Shown one piece after another: positions 54,027 through 62,790 of a DNA stretch of 64,000 nucleotides (within the stretch, counting starts at the first letter, position 1; the number at the start of each line of letters is the position of its first letter). Location of the stretch: NCBI RefSeq assembly GCF_900111615.1, contig NZ_FOHU01000007.1:1-64000 (forward strand), in the 5' to 3' direction. The stretch is from Natronincola peptidivorans. GTDB taxonomy: Bacteria > Bacillota > Clostridia > Peptostreptococcales > Natronincolaceae. The position numbers and the translations under genes were made by a program. Under the pieces are notes generated by a model, which was not told the origin of the DNA, searched no databases, and was given only the letters and a program-made list of their open reading frames with translations.

Positions 54027-55097
54027 CTAGCTTCCCAGCTGTGATTCTCCAAACCAATGTCTTGTATTGTTGGCGATTCTTACTAATGCCAGCATTACTG
54101 GCACCTCCACCAGCACCCCTACTACTGTAGCCAAGGTAGCACCAGAATTCAATCCAAATAGAGCGATAGCCACTGCTACTGCTAGCTCAAAGAAGTTGCT
54201 GGCACCAATCATGGATGCTGGTGCAGCAATATTATGGGGCAATTTCCATGCCTTTGCCCACCCATAGGCGATTGCAAAGATGAAAAAGGTTTGGATAGTC
54301 AGAGGTATAGCGATCAACAAAATGTGTAGCGGATTTCCTAAGATAACGTCTCCTTGGAAGGTAAAAATGATAATTAACGTTAATAATAGACCAACAATGG
54401 TTACATTGTCAAATTTCCTTAGAAAAACATTCTCAAAATAATCTATTCCTTTTTCTTTTATAATATAGTTCCTAGACATATATCCACCTGCGAGAGGGAT
54501 AACAATAAATAAAACAACAGATAAAAATAATGTATCATAAGGAACTATAACATCTGTTATACCTAGTAAAATTGCAACAATAGGTGTGAAGGCAAATAGA
54601 AGAATAATGTTATTGACTGCAACCTGGACTAAGGTATAGGCAGGATCACCCTTTGTTAAGTGACTCCAAACAAATACCATTGCTGTACAAGGTGCTGCTC
54701 CTAAAAGCACTGCGCCAGCTAAGTAGTCATTAGCTAAAGTCTCTGGGATAAAATTTTGAAATATTACCTTAAAGAAAAAGGCCGCAATTAAATACATAGT
54801 AAAGGGCTTAATTAACCAGTTTACTGTGCAGGTAACAATAAGACCCTTTGGCTTTTTCGTAGCCTCTACAATACTGCTAAAGTCTATTTTCAGCATCATA
54901 GGATAAATCATCAGCCAAATTAAAATCGCCACTGGTATAGATACCTGTGCATACTCAAATTGACTTAATACTTCAGGAACAATTGGTAAAAATTGTCCTA
55001 TAGCTACACCTATGGCAATGCACAGTGCAACCCATACAGTCAAATAGGTTTCAAAGAATCCTAGTCCTCCTGACTTTTTCTTTTGATTTTGTGACAT
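54027..55097 (-). CDS. acr3: Arsenite efflux permease Acr3
   Basis: Membrane antiporter of the BART/Acr3 family that expels arsenite. About ten spans in 356 residues. The essential cysteine is in GAAPCTAMVFVWSHL in the fourth span and a conserved glutamate in NNFFELAVAVAIALFG-like GASNFFELAVAVA. AGAAGGAG lies before the ATG chosen; an ATG six codons upstream is not served by a site. It follows arsR and the HesB-like gene in one operon. Confidence 0.95.
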   Translation of the reverse strand: MSQNQKKKSGGLGFFETYLTVWVALCIAIGVAIGQFLPIVPEVLSQFEYAQVSIPVAILIWLMIYPMMLKIDFSSIVEATKKPKGLIVTCTVNWLIKPFTMYLIAAFFFKVIFQNFIPETLANDYLAGAVLLGAAPCTAMVFVWSHLTKGDPAYTLVQVAVNNIILLFAFTPIVAILLGITDVIVPYDTLFLSVVLFIVIPLAGGYMSRNYIIKEKGIDYFENVFLRKFDNVTIVGLLLTLIIIFTFQGDVILGNPLHILLIAIPLTIQTFFIFAIAYGWAKAWKLPHNIAAPASMIGASNFFELAVAVAIALFGLNSGATLATVVGVLVEVPVMLALVRIANNTRHWFGESQLGS

Positions 55098-55180
55098 ATA
55101 AACACTCCTTCTCAATTGTATTAAAGCTAATTTTTAGAAACACTGTATCCACTTAGCCTTCAGGGGAAGCATTAAAACAA

Positions 55181-55492
55181 TTATATAATTTCTGCTCCTT
55201 CTAAAGTAAGCTTTTTCCAGCGTAATAATCTGGCTAGTTCTATTATTAATTCTCCATGAAAGGTTTTTATACGTTTATCGATATAAATCTGTATATTTTC
55301 TATAGGATAACAATAATAATCCTCCGGATTATCTTGGGGACTACCTAATTCTATAACAGGTACATAACGATCCCCACTATGACATCATCCTTTTTTACTA
55401 TATCTTATGATGGCACTTTCACCATTGCAGATAATATACTCCACAGCATCCTTAGATATATTGATATGAAAATCCATATTTTTATCTAACAT
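55181..55492 (-). CDS. HesB/IscA-like selenoprotein in the ars operon (UGA at codon 36)
   Basis: The frame runs 103 residues if the TGA at 55387-55385 is selenocysteine. The N-terminal part (FHINISKDAVEYI) is like the HesB/IscA fold. The centre reads KKG-Sec-C-HSGDRYVPVIELG, followed by PEDYYCYPIENIQIYID. HesB-like selenoproteins are a known bacterial class, and the Sec-Cys pair would sit at the metal-binding position. GAAGGAG overlapping the arsR stop is its binding site, eight bases before the ATG, and acr3 starts 84 bases downstream. A stem CAUAGUG/CGUUAUG with a G-rich loop begins three bases after UGA, closer than the usual SECIS distance. Confidence 0.8.
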
Positions 55493-55497
55493 AAAGA

Positions 55498-55824
55498 TCA
55501 CTCCTTCTTCATCTGCTGATTATAACAATCCTGAGAGCTACCACATCCTCTTGCTTCACAAACCGTAGTGATTTCTTGCACTAGCTTACATAATTCATGG
55601 GCCTTCTGACTATTGATGGCATAGTACATCCATTTTCCTCTTCGATCAAGTCTGATTAAATCTGCTTTCTGCAACACCTTCATATGATGAGAAATAGTAG
55701 GCTGAGTTAATTCCAATTGTTCTTGAATGTCGTTAGCACATAACTCGCCATAGGTTAGCATTAATAAGATTTTTAACCTATTTTCATCAGATAATGCCTT
55801 AAATATTTCTACATATTTTTTCAT
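55498..55824 (-). CDS. arsR: ArsR-family transcriptional repressor
   Basis: Winged-helix repressor of about 108 residues that should release DNA on binding arsenite. The recognition helix is in LTQPTISHHMKVLQKADLI. The usual ELCVCDL metal motif is reduced to GELCANDI with one cysteine; three cysteines are found near the C-terminus (VCEARGCGSSQDC), recalling the alternative As(III) site of Acidithiobacillus-type ArsR. First gene of arsR-HesB-like-acr3. GGGAGG precedes the ATG. Confidence 0.92.
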   Translation of the reverse strand: MKKYVEIFKALSDENRLKILLMLTYGELCANDIQEQLELTQPTISHHMKVLQKADLIRLDRRGKWMYYAINSQKAHELCKLVQEITTVCEARGCGSSQDCYNQQMKKE

Positions 55825-55865
55825 CTAGTCCTCCCAATTATTCCACAAAGTATATTCTTATATTG

Positions 55866-55926
55866 GTACATAATCATATGTCTATGTTCAATTATTATAA
55901 TAGTATATAATACAAATCCCTGTCAA
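55866..55926 (-). promoter_or_regulatory. ars operon promoter and candidate ArsR operator
   Basis: Minus-strand TTGACA (55926-55921) and TATTAT (55902-55897) with an 18-base spacer, then an ACATA/TATGT inverted repeat around 55868-55886 near the transcription start, where ArsR would block transcription. Confidence 0.65.
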
Positions 55927-55959
55927 CCTATTTATTAGTGATTAAATCTTTTTGTAAAT

Positions 55960-55990
55960 AAAAATGAGTCAAGCATTTTGACTCATTTTT
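55960..55990 (-). terminator. Terminator of the CsoR-type gene
   Basis: AAAATGAGTCAA/TTGACTCATTTT stem with T-run on the minus strand immediately after the stop. Confidence 0.9.
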
Positions 55991-55992
55991 AT

Positions 55993-56253
55993 TTATTTTG
56001 CAAACTTAATCACTGTTTTTAAAATATTGTTTACTTCTTCCGGCGTAATATTGTCTTTCAGAAGACAATCCTTTGCATGCTCCTCCACAATCAAAGCACC
56101 AACTTTTTCTATAGAGGACTTTACTGCTGCAATCTGTAGTAATATATCCTCACAGGATTTATCCTCTGACACCATTTTTTCAATTCCTTGAATGTGTCCT
56201 TTTACAGTTTTAAGCCGATTTAAAATGTCCTTTCGTATTTGTTCCTGTTGCAT
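55993..56253 (-). CDS. CsoR-family metal-responsive repressor
   Basis: All-helical DUF156 repressor, 86 residues. Cys34, His59 and Cys63 reproduce the spacing of the Cu(I)-binding Cys-His-Cys triad of CsoR (25 and 4 residues apart), so copper(I) sensing is likely, though related members sense formaldehyde or sulfide. The start of helix 1 has LNRLKTVKGHIQGIEKMV, typical of the family. AAAGGAAG precedes the ATG. No copper ATPase is adjacent; the target is unclear. Confidence 0.88.
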   Translation of the reverse strand: MQQEQIRKDILNRLKTVKGHIQGIEKMVSEDKSCEDILLQIAAVKSSIEKVGALIVEEHAKDCLLKDNITPEEVNNILKTVIKFAK

Positions 56254-56400
56254 TCTTTCACTTCCTTTATAGAGAATTAGCCACTACCAATTACTTGTTA
56301 TATAGTTGTACACTTCCATTATTTCATTGCTAAACTATAGTCTGATGGGGAATACCCATACACAGCAAGCCTAAAATTCCAAACCTTATATCCACAATCC

Positions 56401-57087
56401 CTACTGAATCCAGTCTTTCAATTTCTCCATATTCTTTATAGTAATTTTCTTTCCTTCTATATCGATAGCTCCTTCTTTTTTAAATTGGCTCAAGGCACGA
56501 CTCACAGTTTCTCTTGCAGTTCCTATCATATTGGCAAGCTCTTGTCTTGAGATATTTAACTTTATTTCTACCCCATCAGGAGTTTTTGTTCCATGCTCCT
56601 TGCCAAAGGTGATAAGATTTTTTGCTATTCGCATATAAGTGTCTCCCAATGCCAGCTCCTTTACCTTTTGCTGTGAATTAAAAAGCTTTTTGCTAAAAAC
56701 CTTAATAATTTCTAGGGCAATTTCTGCATTGGTACGAATCAAATCTTCTAGGTCTTTGTTTTTGATCATGCCAATTTCTGCATCCTCTATTACCTCCGCT
56801 GAAGCAGGATAAGCTATGTCATTAAATAATGCTACCTCTGCAAAAACTCCTCCTGCTGATAAAATAGTAAAAATATGCTCCCTGCCATCTAGGGTTGTTT
56901 TATAGACCTTGACCTTCCCGGATTTAATAAAGTAAAAGGCCTCTCCAGGATCACCTTCCATAAAAATGATGGTGCCTTTTTTTAAGCTTCTCTCGATGGA
57001 TATCTTGCTGATTTTTTCAATATCCTGCTGCTTAAGCTGGGAAAACACTGGTATCCCTTTTAAAATCTCTATGTTCATATTTTTCAT
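56401..57087 (-). CDS. Crp/Fnr-family transcriptional regulator
   Basis: N-terminal cyclic-nucleotide-type beta barrel (about 8-125), a dimerisation helix and a Crp HTH domain (about 150-220; SRQELANMIGTARETVSRAL). No N-terminal cysteine cluster, so it is not an FNR-type oxygen sensor. The ligand could be a small molecule or haem-bound gas. It neighbours cooS by one gene, which raises a CooA-like role, but nothing in the sequence proves it. GGGGGAAGG precedes the ATG. Confidence 0.88.
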   Translation of the reverse strand: MKNMNIEILKGIPVFSQLKQQDIEKISKISIERSLKKGTIIFMEGDPGEAFYFIKSGKVKVYKTTLDGREHIFTILSAGGVFAEVALFNDIAYPASAEVIEDAEIGMIKNKDLEDLIRTNAEIALEIIKVFSKKLFNSQQKVKELALGDTYMRIAKNLITFGKEHGTKTPDGVEIKLNISRQELANMIGTARETVSRALSQFKKEGAIDIEGKKITIKNMEKLKDWIQ

Positions 57088-57109
57088 GCTATCCTTCCCC
57101 CTTCCCCTC

Positions 57110-57850
57110 TTACTTTTCTGCCGCCACTACTGTAGCATAGCTTTCTTCCCTGTATTCTTCCTCCAAAAAGCTGCCATATAGCTGAATATTTTGAAAACCA
57201 GCTGTTTGAAGCATGCCCATTAGCTGTTGACTCTGTAATGGATATAGCGGTACGCTGTTGGAGTAGGTCTTCGTTGTATTTTCTTGTGCCACAACTAATT
57301 CTGTATTGAAATGAATAATTTTTTTCTCTTCTTCGTATTTATATTTTCTTATAAATTTTACCCCTGCATCTTTGTTTTCAATCGTGGGTAATCCATCAAT
57401 ATTGTATTTAGTAATTCTATCGTAATTGATAATTTGTAAAATCAAATACCCTCCTACCTTCAGGATACTATACATTTGATCTAAAGCCTGCTGGATTTCC
57501 TCTAGCTTTGTCAGGTGTACCAAAGAGTTTCCAATACAAAATACAGTATCAAAGCTTCCTTCTTTAAAATGGTTTTTTACTGTTTTCATATCTCCAGTTA
57601 AAGCTTCTAATGCCAGCCCCTTAGCTTTTACTTTGTCTTCCAACTGTTTAATCATCTCTGTATCAAGATCTAATGCTGCTACGAAAAATCCTTTTTCTGC
57701 AAGGGCTAGTGCATAATTTCCTGTTCCACAGGCGATATCTAATATTTTACCTTTAGGATTTGATGTCCTTTTCCTAATAAATTCCAATTGTGCATTTCCC
57801 ATAGGAAAAACTATATCATAATACTTACTAAATTCTTGATAAAATCCCAT
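57110..57850 (-). CDS. SAM-dependent class I methyltransferase
   Basis: Rossmann-fold methyltransferase of about 246 residues. Motif I is ILDIACGTGNYALALA, an acidic residue follows in VAALDLDTEM and the substrate-side DTVFCIGNSLVHL. The strand LKVGGYLILQIINYDRI is also typical. GGGAGGAG lies before the ATG used; a longer frame to 57934 is not supported. It is upstream of the Crp/Fnr gene in the same direction. The substrate is unknown. It has no Cys trio of ArsM. Confidence 0.84.
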   Translation of the reverse strand: MGFYQEFSKYYDIVFPMGNAQLEFIRKRTSNPKGKILDIACGTGNYALALAEKGFFVAALDLDTEMIKQLEDKVKAKGLALEALTGDMKTVKNHFKEGSFDTVFCIGNSLVHLTKLEEIQQALDQMYSILKVGGYLILQIINYDRITKYNIDGLPTIENKDAGVKFIRKYKYEEEKKIIHFNTELVVAQENTTKTYSNSVPLYPLQSQQLMGMLQTAGFQNIQLYGSFLEEEYREESYATVVAAEK

Positions 57851-58038
57851 ATTATCTCCTCCCAAGTAGCTTGACCTGCATTTGATTAACTGTGGCTTTT
57901 TCCTATCATCTCTTGCTAAATCTTTAGCTTTCATTTTATTATAACCTATTCTTTTTAAAATACATAGTTTTGCATATTATTGAAAAAAATACTATAGATA
58001 AATTTTATTTATAATACTAGTACATGGAGGATGATTAG

Positions 58039-60165
58039 ATGTCGGATTACAAGAAAGAAGATTTAAAAAACAGTACCAATCCCATTGGTAAGGGAAAGGT
58101 GGGATTAACTGCAGATGTGACTGGTGTCAGTGGTACCAATGATCCTACTTATCATGAGGATATTCATGATAAAGTAAAAATCAACTATGACAATATTAAG
58201 AAATCTCCCGCACCAGAAGAGGTCCATCAGTGGCAGAGGGAGCATATCAAAGTAGATGACCAAAGCCCCGAAGGTTACCCTTTAAATGTTATCGTAGATC
58301 CAGCAATGCGAGAAATGTATCAGGTAGTACATAATGCAACCTTAACCAATGTTTTTGATAGATTTTCTGAGCAACAGCCTCAATGCCGGTTTTGTGTGGA
58401 GGGCTTATCCTGTCAGCTTTGTGCCAATGGACCATGTAGAATTCATCCTAAGGCACCTCGTGGAGTTTGTGGTGTAGACGCCCATACTATGGTGGCCCGG
58501 AACTTTACCTACCGTCATGTGACCATAGGAACCTCTGCCAATATTTTTCACGCTCACCAGGCAGCCCGTACTTTGAAGGCAGCTGGAGAGCATCCTGAAA
58601 GTGGATTAAAAATCAGAGATGCTGAAAAGCTAAAGCAATATGCAGAGATGGCAGGCTTTAATCCTAATGATCCATTAGAAAAACTAGCTGTACAGTTTTC
58701 TGATTGGGTCATGGAGGATATTCATCGGCCCTTCCATGAGCCTTCCAAGCTAGTAGAAGCCTTTGCTCCTACAAAGCGGAAGGAATTGTGGAATAAGCTA
58801 GGTCTTTTCCCTGGGGGAGGCTATAGTGAAGTAGCTTTTGCCCAAACCAAATGTATGACCAATTTCACCTCTGATCCTGTGGATTTTCTATTGCATTGTG
58901 TCCGTCAGGGAGTAGCCAATGAGTATCAAGGACTATTTGCCTTAGATATCCTTCAGGAAATCTTAATGGGAACCCAAAAGATTGCAACACAGAAGCAAAA
59001 TATGGGTCTTTTGAGTCCCGATATGGTCAACATCATCACCAATGGTCATATGCCTTTATTAGCCCATGTAGCCATCGAGATGGCTTCTACTGATGAGTGG
59101 CAGGAAAAAGCTAGGCAGGTAGGAGCCAATGGTATACAAATCTTTGGTCATGTTTGTGAAGGACAACAGCTGTTGAACTATGCTGGTACACAAAGCATGC
59201 GGGCCTATGGTGGTCAAGAGGGAGAATGGTTATCAGAAGAATATCTATTAGCAACAGGTGTAATTGACCTCTTTATGTTTGACTACAACTGTACAGTACC
59301 AACCTTGCCGGTATATGCAAAGCGTTTTGGTACCAAGCTGGTAAGCACCCATCCTGTTATCAAGCTGCAGGGTACAGAAACCTTGGACTTTGTACCAGAG
59401 AAAATGAATGAACAGGCAGAAAAAGTACTGAACATGGCTTTAGAAGCTTTCTCCAAAAGAAGAGATGAAAATAGAGAGGTTTATATACCTCCATATACCT
59501 CTGAATGTATGGTAGGCTTTAGTACAGAATCCATAAGAGATGCTTTAGGAGGTAGCTTTGATCCATTAATCGAACAAATTGCCAATGGTAATATCCGTGG
59601 TATTGCCACCATTGTTGGTTGTACTACAGCCCGTTATGGTCAAGGAGGAAGTAATATCTTTAAGATTACAAAGGGCTTAATCGAAAACAATATTTTGGTG
59701 CTATCTGGTGGATGCACATCCTCTGTTATGGAATATACAGGCTTGGCCCACCCATCTGCTGCTGAAGAAGCAGGAGATGGATTAAAGGCAGTCTGCCAAC
59801 AGCTTGGTATTCCCCCAGTATTGTCCTATGGTGCTTGTGTTGATATTGGAAAGATGACTCATACAGCTATGGAACTGGCAGATGCCCTGAATGTAGATAC
59901 TGATAAACTGCCTTTAGTAATAGGCGCCCCTGAGTATCTGGAGCAAAAAGCAGTTGCAGATGCTTGTACAGCCATAGCATTAGGATGGTTAGTCCATGTA
60001 GCCCCTGTACCATCTGTGACAGGCAGTGATGTGGTGGTAAAGACCTTAACAGAAACAACTGAAACCCTTGGATTAGGAAAGCTGATGGTTGAGCTGGATG
60101 CTGAAAAAACTATCCAAATCTATGTAGACCATATAGAGAAGAAACGAAAGGAATTAGGTATTTAA
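58039..60165 (+). CDS. cooS: Ni,Fe carbon monoxide dehydrogenase
   Basis: Oxidises CO or reduces CO2 at a [Ni-4Fe-4S] C-cluster; cytoplasmic homodimer. After an unusual 110-residue N-terminal extension come Cys116/119 (CX2C, of the [2Fe-2S] D-cluster type seen in Desulfovibrio vulgaris) and Cys125, 128, 133 and 144 for the B-cluster. The C-cluster ligands appear in TNGHMPLL, FGHVCEGQQ, FDYNCTVP, IVGCTTARYG, SGGCTSSV and YGACVDIG. The length of 708 exceeds the usual 630-640 because of the extension. No cooC, cooF or acetyl-CoA synthase gene is adjacent within the window. GGAGG precedes the ATG. Confidence 0.95.
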   Translation: MSDYKKEDLKNSTNPIGKGKVGLTADVTGVSGTNDPTYHEDIHDKVKINYDNIKKSPAPEEVHQWQREHIKVDDQSPEGYPLNVIVDPAMREMYQVVHNATLTNVFDRFSEQQPQCRFCVEGLSCQLCANGPCRIHPKAPRGVCGVDAHTMVARNFTYRHVTIGTSANIFHAHQAARTLKAAGEHPESGLKIRDAEKLKQYAEMAGFNPNDPLEKLAVQFSDWVMEDIHRPFHEPSKLVEAFAPTKRKELWNKLGLFPGGGYSEVAFAQTKCMTNFTSDPVDFLLHCVRQGVANEYQGLFALDILQEILMGTQKIATQKQNMGLLSPDMVNIITNGHMPLLAHVAIEMASTDEWQEKARQVGANGIQIFGHVCEGQQLLNYAGTQSMRAYGGQEGEWLSEEYLLATGVIDLFMFDYNCTVPTLPVYAKRFGTKLVSTHPVIKLQGTETLDFVPEKMNEQAEKVLNMALEAFSKRRDENREVYIPPYTSECMVGFSTESIRDALGGSFDPLIEQIANGNIRGIATIVGCTTARYGQGGSNIFKITKGLIENNILVLSGGCTSSVMEYTGLAHPSAAEEAGDGLKAVCQQLGIPPVLSYGACVDIGKMTHTAMELADALNVDTDKLPLVIGAPEYLEQKAVADACTAIALGWLVHVAPVPSVTGSDVVVKTLTETTETLGLGKLMVELDAEKTIQIYVDHIEKKRKELGI

Positions 60166-60296
60166 TAGATAATCAGTCTCTTTATTCTCTATTGTGTGAT
60201 AAGCATCACAGAAATTTGTGATATAAACTATGTTTTTTCATGCTAATAACCTTTATACTGATAGTAAATCAAGAAAAAATAAGGAGGCTATTACTT

Positions 60297-60482
60297 ATGA
60301 AAATCACAAAGGATACATTAATCAGTGATGTATTAAAGATAAACCCTAATGCAGTTTCTATTTTGATGTCTTATGGTATGGGATGCCTTGGTTGCCCTTC
60401 CTCTCAAATGGAAACCGTAGGGCAGGCGGCAGCAGTACATGGTATCGATGCTGATGCCTTACTGGAAAAGCTTAATGCATAA
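60297..60482 (+). CDS. DUF1858 domain protein
   Basis: About 61 residues, the whole being a DUF1858 (ScdA N-terminal-like) domain: ITKDTLISDVLKINPNAVSIL and the CxxC of GMGCLGCPSS. Often linked to hybrid-cluster and anaerobic redox proteins; the CxxC may bind a metal or cluster. ATAAGGAGG precedes the ATG. It lies about 130 bases behind cooS in the same direction and is followed by a terminator, so it may be co-transcribed. Confidence 0.88.
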   Translation: MKITKDTLISDVLKINPNAVSILMSYGMGCLGCPSSQMETVGQAAAVHGIDADALLEKLNA

Positions 60483-60514
60483 AAGCCATACGAAAAATAT
60501 AATTTTTTAGCATT

Positions 60515-60551
60515 AAAAAATCCACTATTTCTATATGAATGGTGGATTTTT
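60515..60551. terminator. Bidirectional terminator
   Basis: AAAATCCAC/GTGGATTTT stem with A/T runs between the DUF1858 gene and the convergent moeA-like gene. Confidence 0.88.
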
Positions 60552-60554
60552 ATT

Positions 60555-61550
60555 TTATAAAGTATCCTCCTGCTCTATCCTTCCCATCATCTTTAGGATT
60601 ACAGGTTTTACAATTTTTTCAAAAGCAGCATATGCTGCAGCAGGCTTTCCTGAGAGACCTATTAATAGTTTTTTTTGGTATTTTGCAACCACTATATATT
60701 TTGAAGAAGGCATTTTAACTCTCCAAAATAGCATGTCCGCTCCTATTTCTTGAAAAGCATCCTTCACCAAATCACAGTCCCCCACAGAGACTCCGCCTGT
60801 TGTAATAACTATATCTACTTTTGCTAAAGCTTCTTGAATCTTTTCTTTAATGATTTCTATGTCATCTATACATTTTCCTAACATGATTGGCTCCCCACCA
60901 TTATTTTTCACTAGGGCAGCAATCACATAAGAATTGCTATTTCTTATTTTTCCTTCTATCAATGGCTGATGGATATCTATTAACTCATCTCCTGTAGAAA
61001 GGATGGCTACCTTTGGCTTTCTAAAAACCTTTGCATATGCCTTTCCTAGAGTAGCGAAAACCCCTATATCCTGTGCATCTATAACATCGCCTTGTTTTAA
61101 AACAATGTTTCCAACCTCCATATCTTCGCCGACTCTTACAATATTGGTGTTTGAGGGATAACCTTTATAAATAGTGACGGTTTCTTTGGTGAATTGTGTT
61201 TCTTCAAATTTTATAATTACATCAGCACCTTTTGGCAATTTAGCACCCGTCATAATACGTATAGCCTCTCCTTCACCTATCTCTTTAGAGGATACATGCC
61301 CTGCTGGAATAAAATCGATTACCTTCAGAGTTACAGGGAAGTCCTCTGTAGCATTATGAATATCATCTGATCGAACAGCATACCCGTCAAATGATGATTT
61401 TTTAAAGGGGGGCATATTCATGTCTGATACTATATCCTCTACCAGTACACCTCCTAAAGCATCTAGAATCGGTACATCAATGGCTTCTGTAGTAGTACTT
61501 TCTTTTAGCAGAACCTCTAGGGCCTCTTCTAAAGAAATATTGGTTCTCAT
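60555..61550 (-). CDS. moeA: Molybdopterin molybdenumtransferase, short MoeA
   Basis: Inserts molybdate into adenylylated molybdopterin. Domains I-III are intact: PxFxxSxxDGYAV in FKKSSFDGYAVRSDD, LPKGADVIIKFEET, STGDELID and the catalytic TTGGVSVGDCDLV; the loop reads GLSGKPAAAYAAF where GLPGNPVS is usual. The protein ends at about 331 residues, lacking the C-terminal domain IV of ordinary 400-residue MoeA. The start is the ATG after AAGGAGG. It follows the Cys-tail molybdopterin-domain gene by 12 bases. Confidence 0.87.
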   Translation of the reverse strand: MRTNISLEEALEVLLKESTTTEAIDVPILDALGGVLVEDIVSDMNMPPFKKSSFDGYAVRSDDIHNATEDFPVTLKVIDFIPAGHVSSKEIGEGEAIRIMTGAKLPKGADVIIKFEETQFTKETVTIYKGYPSNTNIVRVGEDMEVGNIVLKQGDVIDAQDIGVFATLGKAYAKVFRKPKVAILSTGDELIDIHQPLIEGKIRNSNSYVIAALVKNNGGEPIMLGKCIDDIEIIKEKIQEALAKVDIVITTGGVSVGDCDLVKDAFQEIGADMLFWRVKMPSSKYIVVAKYQKKLLIGLSGKPAAAYAAFEKIVKPVILKMMGRIEQEDTL

Positions 61551-61561
61551 AAACTTCCTCC

Positions 61562-62584
61562 TTAGCACTTACCAAAATGACAATTAGGGAAATTGCATAC
61601 ATTGCATTTAAGACATTGTCCCCCATAGCCCAAACTTATTATATCTCTTTTCACGATTTTTTCTCCAGCGAATATTCTAGGCAATAATAGATCAAATACC
61701 GTATTATGGGCAAACATTACACAACCTGGAAGACCTAAGACAGGTGTATCCCCTAAATAAGACATTAACAGCATCGCTCCTGGTAAAACTGGTGTTCCGT
61801 AGGAGATGATATCTGCTCCAGTAGATTTAATAGCTCCAGGCGTTTTATCATCCGGATCCACCGACATGCCTCCTGTTACGATGATGAACTCTAGTCCTTC
61901 TCTTTTATACTCCAGTATCGCTTTTTTGATAATTTCCATTTCATCAGGTACAATGGTCTTTTTAACTATTTTAGAATGAAATCCCCTCATCTTTTTTTCT
62001 ATAACAGGACCAAATGTATCCTTGATCCTTTCTTTGTATACTTCACTACCGGTTATTATTAAGCCTACTGTAAGTTCGTTAAAGGGCTTTACCTCTATCA
62101 GGCTACCCCTTCCTTTTAATACTTTCTTAATTTCTACTATTTTCTTCTTCTTTATTACTAGAGGAATAACTCGGCATCCCCCTAATAACCCGTCCTTTTC
62201 AATAACACGATTCCCATGTATGGTGGCAAGACATATATCTCCTAAGTTGTTGATTTCGTAAAGTAGCTCTTTATCTATTTTTAACAACCCTTTTTGTTTA
62301 GCTATAATATTAATTTTCCCTTCATTGGTGTCGCTAAAACATACTCCATCGCCGCATACTAACTCTCCTATTATTAATGCCGCTTCATCCTCATGAAGTT
62401 CATCCTCCTGCAGCTCCATTGCATAGATATGCTCTTTCCCTATTCTCAAAAGTTTTTCTATATCCTCTTTTTTGATTACATGTCCTTTTCTAAAAGCCGC
62501 ACCTTTAAACTCTCCTGGTACAATTTCTGTAACATCATGACCTATAACCATCCCTATTGCTTCTTGAGTTTTAATCCTTCTCAT
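61562..62584 (-). CDS. Molybdopterin-binding domain protein with C-terminal cysteine cluster
   Basis: A MoCF_biosynth fold lies in residues about 170-300 (LIITGSEVYKERIKD, IVTGGMSVDPDDKTPGAI, PVLPGAMLLMSYLG, LGLPGCVMFAHNT). The N-terminal half is a different, unrecognised domain; the tail GGQCLKCNVCNFPNCHFGKC holds five cysteines that could bind an iron-sulfur cluster or zinc. It forms an operon with the short moeA. A role in late molybdenum or tungsten cofactor assembly is inferred. The ATG follows AGTGGAGGG. Confidence 0.78.
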   Translation of the reverse strand: MRRIKTQEAIGMVIGHDVTEIVPGEFKGAAFRKGHVIKKEDIEKLLRIGKEHIYAMELQEDELHEDEAALIIGELVCGDGVCFSDTNEGKINIIAKQKGLLKIDKELLYEINNLGDICLATIHGNRVIEKDGLLGGCRVIPLVIKKKKIVEIKKVLKGRGSLIEVKPFNELTVGLIITGSEVYKERIKDTFGPVIEKKMRGFHSKIVKKTIVPDEMEIIKKAILEYKREGLEFIIVTGGMSVDPDDKTPGAIKSTGADIISYGTPVLPGAMLLMSYLGDTPVLGLPGCVMFAHNTVFDLLLPRIFAGEKIVKRDIISLGYGGQCLKCNVCNFPNCHFGKC

Positions 62585-62737
62585 TGAATTCCCTCCACTC
62601 TCTTTTTAGGGTAATTATATTATTTCAAAATAGTACTGTTTTCATATCTACACAAGTATATATGTGCATTTGAGATGGCATAAAAATATAGAATCATTTT
62701 CTATTTCTTAGCATTATATTCCTTCTTTAAAGTATTT

Positions 62738-62780
62738 GCAAAGCCATTATTAGGCTGTTGAAAACCTACAATGGCTTTGC
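62738..62780 (-). terminator. Terminator of the arsA-type operon
   Basis: GCAAAGCCAT/ATGGCTTTGC 10-bp stem with an inner TAGG/CCTA pairing, a few bases beyond the stop of the Sec protein. The trailer is moderately T-rich. Confidence 0.7.
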
Positions 62781-62790
62781 TCCTTATTGT

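Noticed and set aside
56401-57087. CooA CO sensor
   Set aside because: The fold is right and cooS is near, but I cannot identify the haem ligands with confidence, so it is left as a general Crp/Fnr regulator.
57110-57850. ArsM arsenite methyltransferase, given the arsenic genes nearby
   Set aside because: The methyltransferase lacks the conserved cysteines of ArsM and has generic motifs only.
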